Positions 12,601 to 25,392 are shown, counted from the stretch's first letter. The stretch is DNA of 64,000 nucleotides from Hyalella azteca (GCF_000764305.2 NW_025936154.1:1-64000); one strand, 5' to 3'. Notes: generated by a model from the letters alone, not told the origin. Made by a program: numbers and translations.

Positions 12601-12734
12601 ATAGAAGGAAGGAAGGAAAAATTGATGATAGTTTCATCCTTCAATTCTATTTTTTCTGCTGGCTGGCCAACTTGACATTGCTGGGAAAAATGTATTTAGA
12701 AAATAATAGTATAGTACTGCGGTTTCAGTATTCA
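9674..12734. other. Gene-poor AT-rich interval
   Basis: No gene is supported. Short ORFs are unremarkable. Around 10540-10700 several AACGTTGATGC/ACGTTGAxTT motifs recur; similar motifs are seen near 30250, 38300, 42700 and 63600, suggesting fragments of an old MITE family. At about 11460-11560 a GC-richer patch contains GTGGGTCACTGCCCACTGGG, which could be SINE-derived. Otherwise nothing recognisable. Confidence 0.4.
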
Positions 12735-12880
12735 TTAGGCCGTAGGCCTGTCACTAATTCTCAACATCGCAGAACATTCACAGCTTGTTACGGTCTCGAA
12801 CACGCAACCCACTGCTCTAATTATGATTTGCTGAGGCCCCCACTGGGCCACGCTGCCACTGGGCCACCCTGCCCCTTATA
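12735..12880 (-). mobile_element. tRNA-derived SINE-like element
   Basis: On the minus strand the head has two copies of TGGCCCAGTGG, matching the pol III A-box consensus TRGCNNAGYGG. About 45-55 nt downstream is GTTCGAGACC, resembling a B box. The body ends with AGTGACAGGCCTACGGCCTA, which resembles the 3' end of the LINE-type sequence near 43060 and 45630 (ACAGGCC...GGCCTA). That is the usual relationship between a SINE and the LINE whose machinery it borrows. It is not a functional tRNA: no cloverleaf could be folded by eye. Confidence 0.5.
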
Positions 12881-13331
12881 GGGGAATGCATTGTTGTGAT
12901 GACATATCGAGATGGTCAGTTTGCCATGTAAGCATAGGTAGCGAGCAAGGACGTGGAACATCATCCATCATCGTGTATCCAAAATCCATCATATCAGAAA
13001 AAAAACAGTTTCACAGTTTTAAACAGCACAGTTTCACGTATCGACTGTGTGCGCATGGACTTGATGGCTAGTAATCAGTGATCTATTTTGAGATCGCTGA
13101 CAACGGAATCCATGTCTGGAACTTTATTTATTGTAGGTTGACTCAGTAAAGGTCGCGGTTGCGCACGCTATGTACGCTACTCATTTTGCCTTTTAGCAGA
13201 CGCTACGAATAGAGTAAACGAGTTGCGGCTACTCACAATCTATGATGCATCGCCACTTTAATGCTGATTTGGATAAAACAGAGTATTGTCAATAGTAGCC
13301 TGAATAATGCATTGTATTTTTAATGGTTGTN

Positions 13332-14179
13332 GCCAGCTTTGCACGAGGCTCGGTTTCACTTTCAGAAACAACGTAGGCATTGAAGCCATAAAATTGTTTG
13401 GAAGCATCGGTGAACAACACCAGTGAAACCTCTTCACCTTTTCGCGCCAGCTTGCGATCAAATTGCACCTCAGGAAGAGTCTGCAAGTCATGCTTAAGTT
13501 GGAGCCAATCTGAGATTATCTCCTCGGAAAGAGGCTCGTCCCAGCCAACCTTGCTCTCCCAAATGCGCTTCATCAGAAGCTTACCTCTCACAGTGACAGG
13601 AGAACATAGGCCCAAGGGATCGAAAATTTTAGATATCTCCGACAAGATGATTCTCTTTGAGAATTGAGGGTTTTCGCTGAAGGCAGCACCAGCCACAGCG
13701 ATAGCGTCACTCCTCGGGAAATAGTTGTACCCGAGCAACTTCTCAGCAGTAGCCTGGTGGTCAGCCCCGACACCATCACGCCGGAATACCTCAGAAAGCT
13801 CAGGGTTATTCGAGGCCCAAGACCTCAAGTGGAAACCACCCTCAGCCATGCGAGAGAGCGACTCCTTGTACAGGTTAATCAACTTACTGAGGTCATTGCC
13901 GGTTAGGAACAAGTTGTCGACATAGAAGTTAGAGTCAAGAATTGAGGAGACCTCGTCCTGTGGGTACTGTTTTACATGATGCTTTATTACATAGTTAAGA
14001 ATGAATGGTGACGAAATGAATCCAAAAACAAGTGAAGAATACCTGTAAGCTTTAAGATTACCGGATTCGTCAACCCACAAGATTGAAAACCGATTTCGAT
14101 CAATTTCCTGTTTAAGTTTGATCATCAGGAATGCTTTACGGATGTCACTCATGACGAGATAATCATCCTTGATGATCAA
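13332..14179 (-). mobile_element. BEL/Pao LTR-retrotransposon reverse transcriptase fragment
   Basis: An open minus-strand frame of about 290 codons matches the BEL/Pao RT and RNase H-proximal region. It has MSDIRKAFLMIKL (first catalytic Asp region), YSSLVFGFISSPF, FYVDNLFLTG (the YxDD box, here YVDN), and then KIFDPLGLCSPVTVRGKLL, highly typical of Pao elements. It stops at an N (about 13331) on one side, and on the other at a small inverted repeat containing AAGTTTGATCATCA (about 14113-14128 and 14170-14185). No gag, protease, integrase or LTR was found. A dead fragment downstream of LDLa gene C. Confidence 0.85.
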
Positions 14180-14189
14180 ACTTAAACAG

Positions 14190-14532
14190 TAAGTTAAATT
14201 AAAAAAAAATTAAAATTAGTAAGTTAAATTAAACAGTAAGTTAAATATTAAAATCAAAATTTTATAAATGTACGGAATAAGAACTAATTAATTTAGTATT
14301 ATGTTAATGGGATAAGTGAAGTATCTTGAAATAAATGAAACAATTAGTCGATTTATATTTCTTACGTGGATTTTCAAGAATCTTCTCTCAAAGTATCTCC
14401 AATAATGTGAAATAATTCTCAATGGCGTAGAAGCTATTTACAATACAGCCTTTGCTACTTCTCATACCAATAAAACTTATGAGAATGTTATGAGATTATT
14501 TTGAAGCAACAAATTATTCGTAGGGCGATGAG
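14190..14532. other. AT-rich spacer 3' of LDLa gene C
   Basis: Contains repeated AGTAAGTTAAATTAAA motifs at about 14188-14240 and no coding signal. It probably holds the 3' untranslated region of gene C, but no clear polyadenylation signal could be fixed. Confidence 0.35.
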
Positions 14533-17500
14533 CTAGGGATTACCGAAATTGTTTTTCAAAGCCCTTGTTTTCGAATGCTCAATAAAATGCTTGCGCTGTC
14601 CTGCCATAGGGAAAGCTTCAATTTCCCCGCCATCCTTCATTAGCGTACCATCCTTCATTTCCACGCCATCTTTTATATCCACGCCATCCTTCATGTCCCC
14701 GCCATCTTCCATTTCCACGCCATCCTTCACTCCCCCGCCATCCTTCACTCCACCGCCATCCTTCACTCCCCCGCCATCCTTCACTCCACCGCCATCCTTC
14801 ACTCCCCCGCCATCCTTCACTCCCCCGCCATCCTTCACTCCACCGCCATCCTTCACTCCCCCGCCATCCTTCACTCCCCCGCCATCCTTCACTCCCCCGC
14901 CATCCTTCACTCCCCCGCCATCCTTCACTCCCCCGCCATCCTTCACTCCACCGCCATCCTTCACTCCACCGCCATCCTTCATTTGCGCGCAGTTTTGTTC
15001 GTCGCTGGAGTCGCCGCAGTCGTCAACTTCGTCGCACAAACTCCACGCGTTCAGGCACATCCCGCTCACCTCGCATACAAACTGGTCTGCCGTGCAGTTG
15101 CCTGGTGGGTTAAAAGAATAGCGTTTTTATAATGTTTTGTAATAATACAGATGAAATAATTGAATTAATGCTAAATTAAGTCCAGATTTCTAGTTTAGTT
15201 TCACTTGATTTTTTCTCCGTACTTTCTTGCTTTTGCTCTATAATTAGCCCTTTGTCTTTGATCCTTAACCATATTTCCTACATAAACGTCACCCACAGCT
15301 CTGCTCGTCGCTAAAGTCGCCACACTCGTTGTAGCCGTTGCATCTCAACCACGGTTGAATGCAGTAACCGTTTCCGCAACCAAACTGCTCTGAGGTGCAA
15401 GTACCTGGTGGATTAATTATTTTTGGTTTCAAGTCAATGAGATAAATGAAGTTCATTTTTATTTGTTTGGTTCATGTTCATAATGCGGAGAATTTATTAC
15501 ACCAGTTCGGCTTTAATTTACTTGCGACAAAATCTCGTGTACCTAGATTCTTAATGCAAAAAAATGAAAAGCATTCTATCTTCTTGGCATTTGGTGATTA
15601 TTTTATGGTTCCTTCCTGAACATCCTGTATTTGTGTATTCGAAAATTATATCTGATTTCATTAATCGAAAAAATGCAGAATGTCTCTACTGGAGCTAAAA
15701 ATTACTTTGGTACTGAAAATTGAATATTTTCTGATAACTAGTAACATTTTTTGAGCAAAACGTAGAAGAAGGTGATCAGGCCGCAAAACTATGTGCTGGG
15801 GGAAGTGGAATGAGATTTGAAATCTGCACAAAACACTGGTACGGAAACTATCGTTTTGTCTCATACATTTTCGAGAAAAATTAACTTTTTTAACGTTACT
15901 TCGAGTATTGTGAATTTTTGCCGACTATTTGACGTGCAGTAAAAAAATGTAAAAACTCACAGTTTGCCTCATCGGTTCTGTCTATACAGTCGTTGAAACC
16001 ATCACACTCATATTCTGCCGGAATGCATCTGCCATCGACTTCACACGTGTACAACCACGGGTAACATTCACCTGCGCATAGGAATACGTGGATCTGTCAA
16101 GCCTCTGCGAAATTAACCGAAATAATATGTTAAATAAAAAAAAAACAAAATGTACCTACAAGTCCATCATCAAATAAAGTGCTCCTACAAATCAGCCTTC
16201 TTAAGTGCAGAACTACTTCTATATTGCAACGTATGTTTGTATTCCAACTAATATGATTCAATCTACTGCTAGCCGAACATCTTGTTTTGTATCCTTTAAT
16301 TGTAAGCTATGAGGCCTCAGCCGCCCTAGCACGTCTGTGAACTGTCATCCCAATAAATTAAGTTTCATGTCAAAATCTCAGGGCTGTGAAATGATTTCAA
16401 TTATTAAAACAAATCATACCTGGAAGAACAGTTGGGCATCCTTGTTCGTCACTGCCGTCACCGCAGTTGTCGTACTCATCGCATAACAGCCACTGGGAAA
16501 TGCACATGCCGTTGCCACACTGGAACTGATATTTTGTGCAGTTACCTAGAGAAAGTAAGTAAAATTTATTTGTTATTAACATTTTTAAATGAAGTCGGTT
16601 TCAACATCAAGTAAAGAAACATGTTAATTAATTTCACTCTCTTGCATTCACCTTTTTGGATTCTGGATAAACACGAGAAGCATATATTTTAACAAGTAAT
16701 GATTGAAATTTACCGGGGAAGATTAAGTCATTTCTAATTTCACTGCTTTGAAATTTGAATTAATCACTCACAGTTTCGCTCATCACTATAGTCGCCGCAC
16801 TGGCTGTAGCTGTCGCACACTTGCCAATTATATATGCACATTCCGCTGTTTTCGCACACGAATTTCTCGGTGCAGTTGCCTGGCAGAAAGCATATGTAAT
16901 AAAAATCAGCACTGTAATGACCTATGAAATATTTGTGATAAGGACTTTTAATGATTTTTACAAGGAATTTTCACAAATCGTGGTATAGATATGAAAATCT
17001 TCGAGACATCAAGGCCATGAAGTAATTAAGTGGGCAAAAAATAAACAGCCAGTAATAAAAGAACTACATAGCAAAATAAAATCATGAGTTGCTTCTAAAA
17101 TATTTCATCGTGTGTGAAGATGACGGCACTTTTTAGCATTTGCCTAAGACACATGAACGTGATTTACAGAAATTCGCAACGAAGTAATGTTACCCAAACA
17201 TGCTAAATTCTCGTATATTTTCAAAGATAATTTTAAGGTCTGTGATGTTCTATAAATAGTTCATAAACTAATTCTCAATAAAAGAATCTCCAGCAGTCGT
17301 TTTATGGTAGAAATAGCCTCGTTCAGGGCAAGTTTGTATTCTTAAACAGTTTTCAGACCATTACCTTAAACTACCATGACCGTTCGCATCACTCACAGTT
17401 CAGTTCATCGCTGAAGTCGTCGCAGTCGTTGAAACCGTCACATATGCTCAAGTTATAAATGCACTTATCACTGTTCGCGCACAACACTTGATTGTTAATG

Positions 17501-20500
17501 CAGGGGCCTGAAGTGAAGATGTTATGAAAAGAAGTACAAGTCTGAAGATGCTCAGATAAAAGTACATGACTGAAGATATTCAGAAGTCTGTATTATTTAC
17601 AAATACAAATAGAGTGAAGTTGGAACGATTTCACGTACGAATTATTCATGTCATCGAAAATGATCTCATCGAAGCTTTCTCATTAGATTTTGTTAAAAAA
17701 AAATTTTAGGTGATGTAGCTTTTTTATTGTTGATGTTGACATTTACTTGTAGAAGCAATGAAGCTTCAGCGAAAAGTCATTTATGTCGCAATAAAAGAAA
17801 ATTCTTCATTGACTTAACCATTCAGTTCTTGTAAAAACGACGTTCCTGAAGTGCATTTATAGCGGTTGTACCCTTTATTGGATATTTATATCTACATCGA
17901 TCTCCTCCACGCAACGGCATTAAAATAAGTGAAAAATAGAAAACCATATTATTCACATTTTTTGTGACAAAGATATTAAAAGAAATGTCATAACCAAACT
18001 AATCTAATGCTATACAGCACACAATGTTTGGAGCCACGCATGAAGAGAAAGAAGCAATCGTTAGGCCAATATGTCCAATTGGTTTTTAGCGCATTTTCTC
18101 ATGTATGGAAAAAATGCACTATTTGTGCTCGCCATGTCCGTCTGTCTGTCTGTCTGTCCGTCCGTCCGTGACCTCAAGTTTTCGTCGACGAGAAAATGCG
18201 CTCTCTGTCACTCACTGCAGTGAGTACTGTGTTATATTTTCCTAATATGAGTGTGACGAAATCGTATCGTTTACCTGAGCAAGTTAACTCGTCGCTGCCG
18301 TCCCCGCAGTCGAAGTCTCGGTCACACACCAGGTCCTGAGTGATGCACATGCCGTTGTCTTCACAGACGAACTGGTCAGCGGTGCAGTTGCCTGGTAGCA
18401 TGTAAATACAAACGAGTATTGAATTATTTTTATTAGATGTATTTATGTATTCTATTTATTATTAAATTGAATATTATTTACCAAGAGCGGCGCCTTATGA
18501 ACGCTAGCAATTATGGTAATTCATTTTGATGAGCATTCATAGCGAAATTGGAGTATTTTTATTAGAGTAATAAAAAGTTTATAAAACAAAATGATCAATG
18601 TTAATTAGGAGCAGTTATGTCCGGCTTTTTTTTATTTTAAAAAATCCATGATGTATATTTTCTGAGGTCGTAAACAAATGAAGCAAACGACGAATACTTC
18701 ATTTCTTGACTACGCTCCTTCATTCCATCTTTTTTCAGTCCCATCAAATGAACAGGTCAATAGTGGGGTTGACACTTTCAATAATGACAGTATCAAGCTA
18801 TTCAATTCTAATATATAGTATACCATAGTAATTATCCTGTAATTAATTGATTCAGAAAAAAACTTTTAAGCCCATTCACTCAACAATACATTGATTTTCA
18901 CTACTCACTGACGAGCATGCATGATATCGTTCGGTAATAATACAATACACTTTCATCGGTTAAATCCTCGACTCATTTATTTTAAACAATAATTTCATTA
19001 CTCACAGTTTATCTCGTCATCGTAGTTGCCGCAGTCGTTGTAACCGTCGCACACTTTCCAGTTTTCGATGCACATGCCGTTATTCAAGCAAACGAACCGA
19101 TCCGTGCAATCGCCTGAACAATGTTGTAATTGTATTAAAATATTGCGGATACAAATGACGGAATTAAGTAAGTTTGATCACATGCATGGTGTTTCATGAC
19201 CGAGACCGATGATTTTCACTTCCTATGCTCAAATTCGAAGAATTACCGAAGAGAACTTTATTAAAACAAGTTCAGTTAATTACTAGGCATAAGATAATTT
19301 TCAAACAACAGGATTGTTCGCCATGCATGATAATATTGCTACTTATCACACAAAACAAAAGGTTAGCTGCATGGGCAGCTGACACTACGTCAATTCATCT
19401 TTTTCATTCACATGTTGGCTTGCCGGTCTCGTTTCTTGTCAGTTGTACTTTTTATTTTGGAGTTGCCTCTCTCTTATCCCGCACGTGCTATGTATGTTTT
19501 ACTTAAAATGACATCCCTAGCAGCAATAAATTACATGAAGCATCCTTTTGCTCAACCTGATCCGTGTTACCCATCACAATTCTTTTGAAAATAAGGAAAT
19601 TTAGGCCCTTGAAAACAAATTTGTTTGATTGCGCACAGTTTTGCTCGTCGCTGTAGTCGCCGCAGCTGTCGCGGCCGTCGCAAATGTTCCATGTGTTGAC
19701 GCACATGCCGGAGCTCGCGCACTCAAACTGGTCTGATGTGCACGTGCCTATAGGGGATTATGTTGAAATAAATGAAATGTTGATTGAAAAATTTTTTCTA
19801 ACATTTTTTGACCATTTTTATTGATTGAATTTAAACGTCGAGAAAATATATTTACTCCAACCAAAAAGTATTAATTTTTCGTTATTTTCTCATATATGAT
19901 AAAAACATTTTTGTACTCACTTTCAATTTAAATTTCGGACAGATTCTTTAGCATCATGGCTAAAACAACTGGAAAACATAAATGTATTCTATTTATTTTA
20001 ATTTCCAACTGTTATGTCACGATGTGAAAACAATCTTATAAACTAAATTGTGAATTGATAACGGCCACAGTTTCTCTATAGTGACTAAATAAAAATTGTA
20101 TCACTCACAGCACTTATTGTCTCTGCAATCAACAATAATAAGAACTCACAGTTCTTCTCGTCACTGTAATCACCACAGTTGTTGAAACCGTCGCAGACAT
20201 TGATGTTGTAAATGCACATGCCGGAGTTCTCGCAGACAAAGTAATCCGAGGTGCAGTTACCTTAGGAATGGGATCATAAAGATTAGAAATGCTAACATTC
20301 GATCATACAATATTATAAAATGTTAGCAATGACTGAAACCGAAATTTTCAGCGTTGAATGGTGTAGAGCTGATGAGGCAGGAGAAAACCAAAGCCATTAC
20401 CTTCATCATCATTGTCTTCAAGATATTTCTTTTATTATGCATACTAATTAAAGTTCCTTACACTGTAAACCGTTAATATAAGTTTGTTATACGTACCCCA

Positions 20501-22165
20501 TTTGTTGTACAGTGCACTGATTTACATCCTTCATAATTTTGCACATACACATAGTCATTTACAGCTTGCCAGCATAGCTTTTCGTGATTTTTTAGCGCAT
20601 TTTCTCATTTATGAAAACAATTCATTGTTGTGCTCGCCATGTCCGTCTGTCTGTCATCTGTCTGTCCGTCCGTGACTTCATGTTTTCGTCGACGAGGAAA
20701 TGCGCTCTCTGTCACTCACTGCAGTGAGTACTGAGTTATATTTTTTTTAACTTGAGCGTGGTTTAAAGTAACATTATATATACTTACAGTCTCGCTCGTC
20801 GCTATAGTCTCCGCAGTTGTTATACCCGTCACAGCGACTCCATGAATACAAGCAAATGCCGTTGTCACATCTGAACTGCTCCGAGGTGCAGTTACCTAAT
20901 ACAATCAGGCACATGTTACGGGAAAAATTAATTAAGGCGAGTGCAGCACTTGAATGGCCCCTAATAAGTGGTATCGTATACTTAGTTAACGCGAATTAAA
21001 TGGCAAATAGTAAGTGATACAATAAGTGGCAGAAAAAAAGGAAGTGGTACACATAAAAGACATAAATGACTAGTCACTGCTTGAAGTATTATCCTCATTT
21101 CAATATTTTTTTCAGTACTGACAGTGAAGTTCGTCACTAAAGTCGCCGCAGTCGTTGTAGCCATCGCAGGCCCAAGCTAGGCTGATGCAGCGATGGTTGT
21201 TTTCACATTCGAACTGCTCTACGCTGCAGTTGCCTGGTAAGTTTGCTATGGCAACTGTAACGGAATTGCAAGAATACGACAGCAGTTCGTTAAACATAAT
21301 TAATGTGATTATTACTTGAATAGTAAGAATAAGACAGTAGTTTGTTATCTGTAATTAATGTGATAATTAATGGAATAGCAAGAATAAGACAGTAGTTTGT
21401 TATCTGTAATTGCGATAATAATGGAATAGTACGAAGAAGACAGTAGCATCAATGACAAGAATGTTGTGTAAATGTTATCGTTTATTTGAGCACTCGCAAA
21501 GTAGTTAGGCCATTACTCATACAGCTCTCTATATCGTATCATTACAGAAATAATTTTTAGTTAAGGGCTTGCATTCTGAGCGTAAAATTTATTTTTAAAA
21601 GTGATTAGCAGTGATTTTATGAAATAGTCGTTCAAGAATACATGAATTTTCGGCTGCTCTGGGCTTGTGGTTCATTATGAACTAGTGGGTTGGGGAGTCT
21701 TTCTTCCACTTGGTTTTATCTCTGGAATGGGAATACAATTTAGAAGATGGTAATTTAAGTAATGGTAATTTAGCGTAGACATGGCAGTAAACTCACTTGA
21801 ATCGATACTGTTTAACGGAACTGCTCCAGTTGACGAAATAAGCGCGATTAGCAGCATCAACGACAGCATCCACTTGTTGCAGCCGAGATACTGTTTCGAT
21901 AGACAAATATATTCATGCATTCGATAATATGGATATGATACTCAATACTCACAAATTATTGATATCATCCATAAATCGTGAGCTTTGTTTTATTGATTAA
22001 TGCTGTGGAAAGTAAATATGATACCAGTATTGGAAGTTATCATTTTAAGATTCTTGTAATTGTCGGTTGAAAATACCGCTAGTCAAATTGTCCGTAAATA
22101 TTCGAGTACAAATAGAATAATTTTATTACATTTTTCATTCATTAAAGACTACCACTCACCTCCAT
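14533..22165 (-). CDS. LDLa gene C: secreted 12-domain LDL-receptor class A protein with VKDGGG tail
   Basis: Predicted secreted, calcium-binding LDLa array; ligand unknown. Exon 1 holds only ATG GAG (22165-22160, gtgagt donor). Exon 2 (21890-21797) encodes a signal peptide (core [12 protein letters not shown]). LDLa exons: 21233-21123, 20895-20788, 20260-20150, 19747-19637, 19113-19006, 18391-18275, 17507-17397, 16879-16772, 16545-16420, 16071-15961, 15404-15297, 15101-14533. Each domain has six Cys and the CDG..DCGD.SDE calcium site. Introns are phase 1 and split the last Cys codon. Domain 4 has a weak gtgcgc donor. The last exon continues into 14 xKDGGG units, degenerates ([10 protein letters not shown]..) and stops after NNFGNP. 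No transmembrane segment, EGF or YWTD module was seen, so it is not a classic LDL receptor. Order and exon lengths match gene B exactly. Two MITEs sit in introns. Confidence 0.85.
14731..14982 (-). repeat. Coding 18-bp minisatellite (VKDGGG units) of gene C
   Basis: Fourteen tandem 18-bp units of GTGAAGGATGGCGG(G/T)GGA on the minus strand, in frame after LDLa domain 12. They are followed towards 14640 by diverged units ([12 protein letters not shown]). The plus-strand Pro-rich ORF (TPPPSF units) is a shadow. Confidence 0.9.
18083..18234 (-). mobile_element. MITE-like element family 1, copy 2
   Basis: Same family as 7181-7320, on the minus strand: TTTTTAGCGCATTTTCTC at the left, a CCGT/CTGT microsatellite in the middle, then CACTCACTGCAGTGAGTAC at the right. 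Lies between LDLa exons 6 and 7 of gene C, close to the exon 6 donor. Confidence 0.75.
20588..20739 (-). mobile_element. MITE-like element family 1, copy 3
   Basis: Minus-strand copy with the same ends and microsatellite core, in the intron between LDLa exons 2 and 3 of gene C. It lies about 50 bp beyond the 5' splice site at 20788. Confidence 0.75.
21267..21445. repeat. Degenerate tandem repeat, about 60-bp unit (AAGAATAAGACAGTAGTTTGT)
   Basis: About three diverged copies containing AAGAATA(A/C)GACAG(T/C)AGTT.GTTA and AATTAATGTGAT.ATTA, in the intron between the signal-peptide exon and LDLa exon 1 of gene C. Confidence 0.6.
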
Positions 22166-22801
22166 TTCTTCGGCGCTGTAATGTCTAAAAATTAAGTATT
22201 CTGTAATTTCAGTATTCTGCAATTTCAATAATATTCAATTTCATTTTCAATATTTCAATTCAAAAATTATTTAAATATACCTCAAATACCTTCGCGCTCC
22301 AGTTAAATTACAGCTGGTTTAAGATATTATTCAATTAATAATCACACAATTAATTGATTAGAAATAGAGGCATTTGTCTTCCTAGCTAATGATATGTTAT
22401 AGGCGTGATGGTACGTTCATGATTATTTCTTTAATTATTTCGAGAGCACCTCCTTTAAAATTATTGTAGTTATATATTATTATCATACATTACTATAATT
22501 GAATAAAATATTCGTTGCGAATTAAATTTACCTCTATTCAAAGAAAACCACTTCTTTCAGTAATGATTTTATCCATATTTTTTGTTTAGCAATATGAACT
22601 CAGTTTACTTATCAAATGAACACAAGTAGGAATATATTTTTGCATGCCTATGTGTGGAACGTGCGAGCATCTATTTACCCTTGTTACAATTTTATAGTCG
22701 AATGGTTCAGTTCCGTGCGACGAGTAAATATTATTTGATAGAACAATAATATAAAAAATTATATTTTAACGTATCAAAATGATAATAATAAATATTTAAC
22801 A

Positions 22802-22938
22802 CGCTGATATTGTTCACATCGGTGCTTAATTTGGCGGCTGGAGCGTGGAGAGCCGCGGATGACGGGAGGGCTCGTGGCAGACAACTGGCTGACTCTCCGG
22901 GCGCTGCTCGTGACGTTGTCAACTTGTCGGTGATGATT
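22802..22938 (-). promoter_or_regulatory. Conserved upstream block of LDLa gene C
   Basis: GC-rich block nearly identical to 32720-32859 and similar to 24560-24688. Shared strings on the minus strand include GACAACGTCACGAGCAGCGC, GCCCTCCCGTCATCCGCGG and GCACCGATGTGAACAATATC. It lies 637 bp upstream of the ATG, against 608 and 705 bp for the other two genes. It could be the core promoter, a non-coding first exon, or both; no conserved splice donor could be fixed. The minus-strand ORF across it is not thought to be coding. Confidence 0.65.
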
Positions 22939-24365
22939 ACACACAGAGAAACCAGTGAGAATTAGGTCAAAAATCGAGGCACTTTTTGCGCTTGAGAAAG
23001 TCCGCTTGACCCAGTTTTGTCCGGAGCAAAAGCGTATCAGTGCTACGTCCGCTCTGTGCTCGGGCTGTGGGTGAGAAATTAAGTGGGTCACCATGGAGAC
23101 AATATGACCCATCGATGTAACGATAATTACTGCAGCTGTTAATTGTGTCTGTACCGAAACAGTTAAAGATATAATAATAAAGCTAACACAGCTGTTTGGC
23201 TTTAAAGCTGTTCTTGAAACACAATCATTATTAGCTGTGCTTGAAACTGTTCAAATTATTGTTAAAAGAGAGGAAATTCGATCTAAAAATGCAAGCGTTA
23301 TAGTTTCCGTGCTAGGGAAAAAATACATTACATACAAACTAACTGTGATCTTACGATTATGAATGAATATTTACGCTGATGTTTGTAAATACAAAAATTT
23401 ATAACGAATTACATTTAATTATAACAAAAATTAATACATATTTTATCTAACTATTATTTATTGGTATTCAGGAATAATGTAGTAGCTACTCATAATATTT
23501 CTTTCTAAGTGAATCATAAAATTTAGTGGCAAAAAATAAATAAATAACATAATTACACATAAATTCTTATTAATAAGAAAGGAATTCAAGTCCTTCTAAT
23601 TATTGTCTACTTGTGCAGAAGCGGGGAAACAGTAAAATTTAAAATAAAAAAGTAAAAAGAATAGTGAGAAAGAAAAAGAATATATTATTAGAGGATAATT
23701 GACGCCCACTTGAACATTTGTTTAATTGCAATTAATAATTTTTAATAACACGTCTTGCCTTATACATGAATTGTTTCTTATGTCTTCGTTAGTACAAGAT
23801 TTATTCTTCTTTCGAGTGAATTGATATTGTCCCCCATGATCTTATCTACCCTCAACTATCAGATTTTCGTTTGTTAATTACTGCCTTCCATTGTTATGGA
23901 TGATAACTCTAATATCTTTGAGGGCGGTAGTTTTGCTAACGTACAGCACTTTAACAAGAGATTTATAAGTCAGGAGTTGATCAGGTGATTACGCAGCTAT
24001 AATGAACAATGAAAACTAACTGTAAAATGAATGGTTTGTTATAGGTTGTTACTACTTGATCAACTCAATGTCTAGATAAATAATTAGAAGTTCGAGGTTA
24101 TTTCAAAAAGTATCTGGCGTTTAAGAGCAAATACATATTTTACTTTTCAAATAACGTTTGCGTTTGACGTTGATTACGATTGCTTTATCCTGATCATGTT
24201 TTAAACTAGGAGTTTTAGCATCATAGATACAACCAAACACTTACACTCTGGAAAAAAATGTATGGGCGTATCGTCTAAATAGTGACAGACTTTCTGCACG
24301 TAGCAATGATATACAATTTTGCTGAGCTAAACTGGGTTAGGATCACCCGCATAATGAAAAAAAAA
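22939..24365. other. Central spacer between divergent genes C and A
   Basis: AT-rich axis of the inverted arrangement. Near 22990-23110 (minus) and 24290-24350 (plus) are copies of a dispersed sequence containing CGTAGCA(C/A)TGAT and AACTGGGT, also present in the 158-bp element at 33811-33968. The rest has no recognisable feature. Confidence 0.4.
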
Positions 24366-24519
24366 TTACTCAGTACCCACTGCAGTGAGTGACAGAGAGC
24401 GCATTTTCTCCTCGACGAAAACGTGAAGTCATGGACGGACAGACGGACGGACGGACGGACGGACGGACATGGCAAGCACAATAGTGCATTTTTCCATAAA
24501 TGAGAAAATGCGCTAAAAA
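24366..24519 (+). mobile_element. MITE-like element family 1, copy 4
   Basis: Plus-strand copy with a GGAC microsatellite core and intact ends, inserted just upstream of the conserved block of gene A. It splits sequence that is continuous in the homologous position upstream of gene C. Confidence 0.75.
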
Positions 24520-24559
24520 GTGCGTCGCTATTTGAACAGCGTCTCACTCATTCTCTGAG

Positions 24560-24688
24560 TGTAATCGTCACCGGCGAGAAGACCACATCACGCGCAGCGT
24601 CCGTTGATCAGTCGTTGGCCACCAGCCCGCCTGTCATCCGCGGCGCTCGGGGCGCTCCATTTACGACCGATGTTGACAATATCCGCTG
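24560..24688 (+). promoter_or_regulatory. Conserved upstream block of LDLa gene A
   Basis: The most diverged of the three copies but clearly related: GTAATCGTCACCGGCGAGAA, CCTGTCATCCGCGG and GACCGATGTTGACAATATCC line up with the blocks of genes B and C. It lies 705 bp upstream of the gene A ATG. Confidence 0.6.
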
Positions 24689-24925
24689 GATAAAAATTCA
24701 TTATTTTCATTTTTTATGAATCATTTTATACTAATGTATCTTAATATATTATCAATAACATTTACTCCAGTCGTAAAAAATTTAGGACCAATGTGGACGA
24801 TATCCACGGCTTAAATATTTATTATTATCATTTTTATAAGTTATTTGATAACTAAGTATTATTAATGTATTATCAATAACATTTACTCCAGTTGCGAAAC
24901 TTTAGGATCGCTGAGGACAATATCC
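24655..24925 (+). repeat. Tandem repeat, about 121-bp unit, at the 3' end of the gene A upstream block
   Basis: CATTTAC, GGA(C/T)C..TG..GACAATATCC and the AT-rich stretch TTATCAATAACATTTACTCC recur at about 121-bp spacing (starts near 24655, 24759 and 24880). The tail of the conserved block has thus been tandemly copied in gene A only. Confidence 0.6.
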
Positions 24926-25392
24926 GCGAGTGGAATCAAAATGGGAGCACGTCAAATACTCTATTTTTCAAATATTTTCTAATATTTAGTATACATATTT
25001 TAATTTAATAAATAAACTGAGTTCGTACTACTGAATATGCTGAAAGAATAGAATGTTTCATCATTTTGTCCCGGTATGAAGAGTGAGGTCATGGATACAT
25101 CTTTCAAAAACTAACAATTATGGAAAAAAAAATTTAAAATCTGTATCACTCAGGCTGAAAAATCTGGTGATAATTGAAATTATGAGGGGCAACTTTAGAA
25201 TTATAATTACTAACGAGGTTTTACACTAACTGCGTTGTATTTGATTTAGTAAAACTTTGAGAAAATGAGATGATCGGATATGAATGTATTTAACATTTTC
25301 GAATATTCTTTATTCCCACAAATACTTCAGATAGTATATCACAGATAATTTTTTTGTATTACTTGTTAAGCTTTGGCTGGAGCATCGCGCAA

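Noticed and set aside
13900..13940. YVDN in the BEL/Pao RT as an inactivating mutation
   Set aside because: I believe YVDN also occurs in other Pao-type elements, so it cannot be called a lesion without alignment.
14549..15121. 190-codon plus-strand Pro-rich ORF (TPPPSF repeats)
   Set aside because: Antisense of the VKDGGG minisatellite and LDLa domain 12 of gene C; no independent support.
22774..23112. 112-codon minus-strand ORF over the gene C upstream block
   Set aside because: The frame is not kept in the homologous blocks of genes A and B; conservation looks non-coding.
24275..24547. 90-codon minus-strand ORF with PSVRPSVRLSV
   Set aside because: Translation of the GGAC microsatellite inside a MITE copy.
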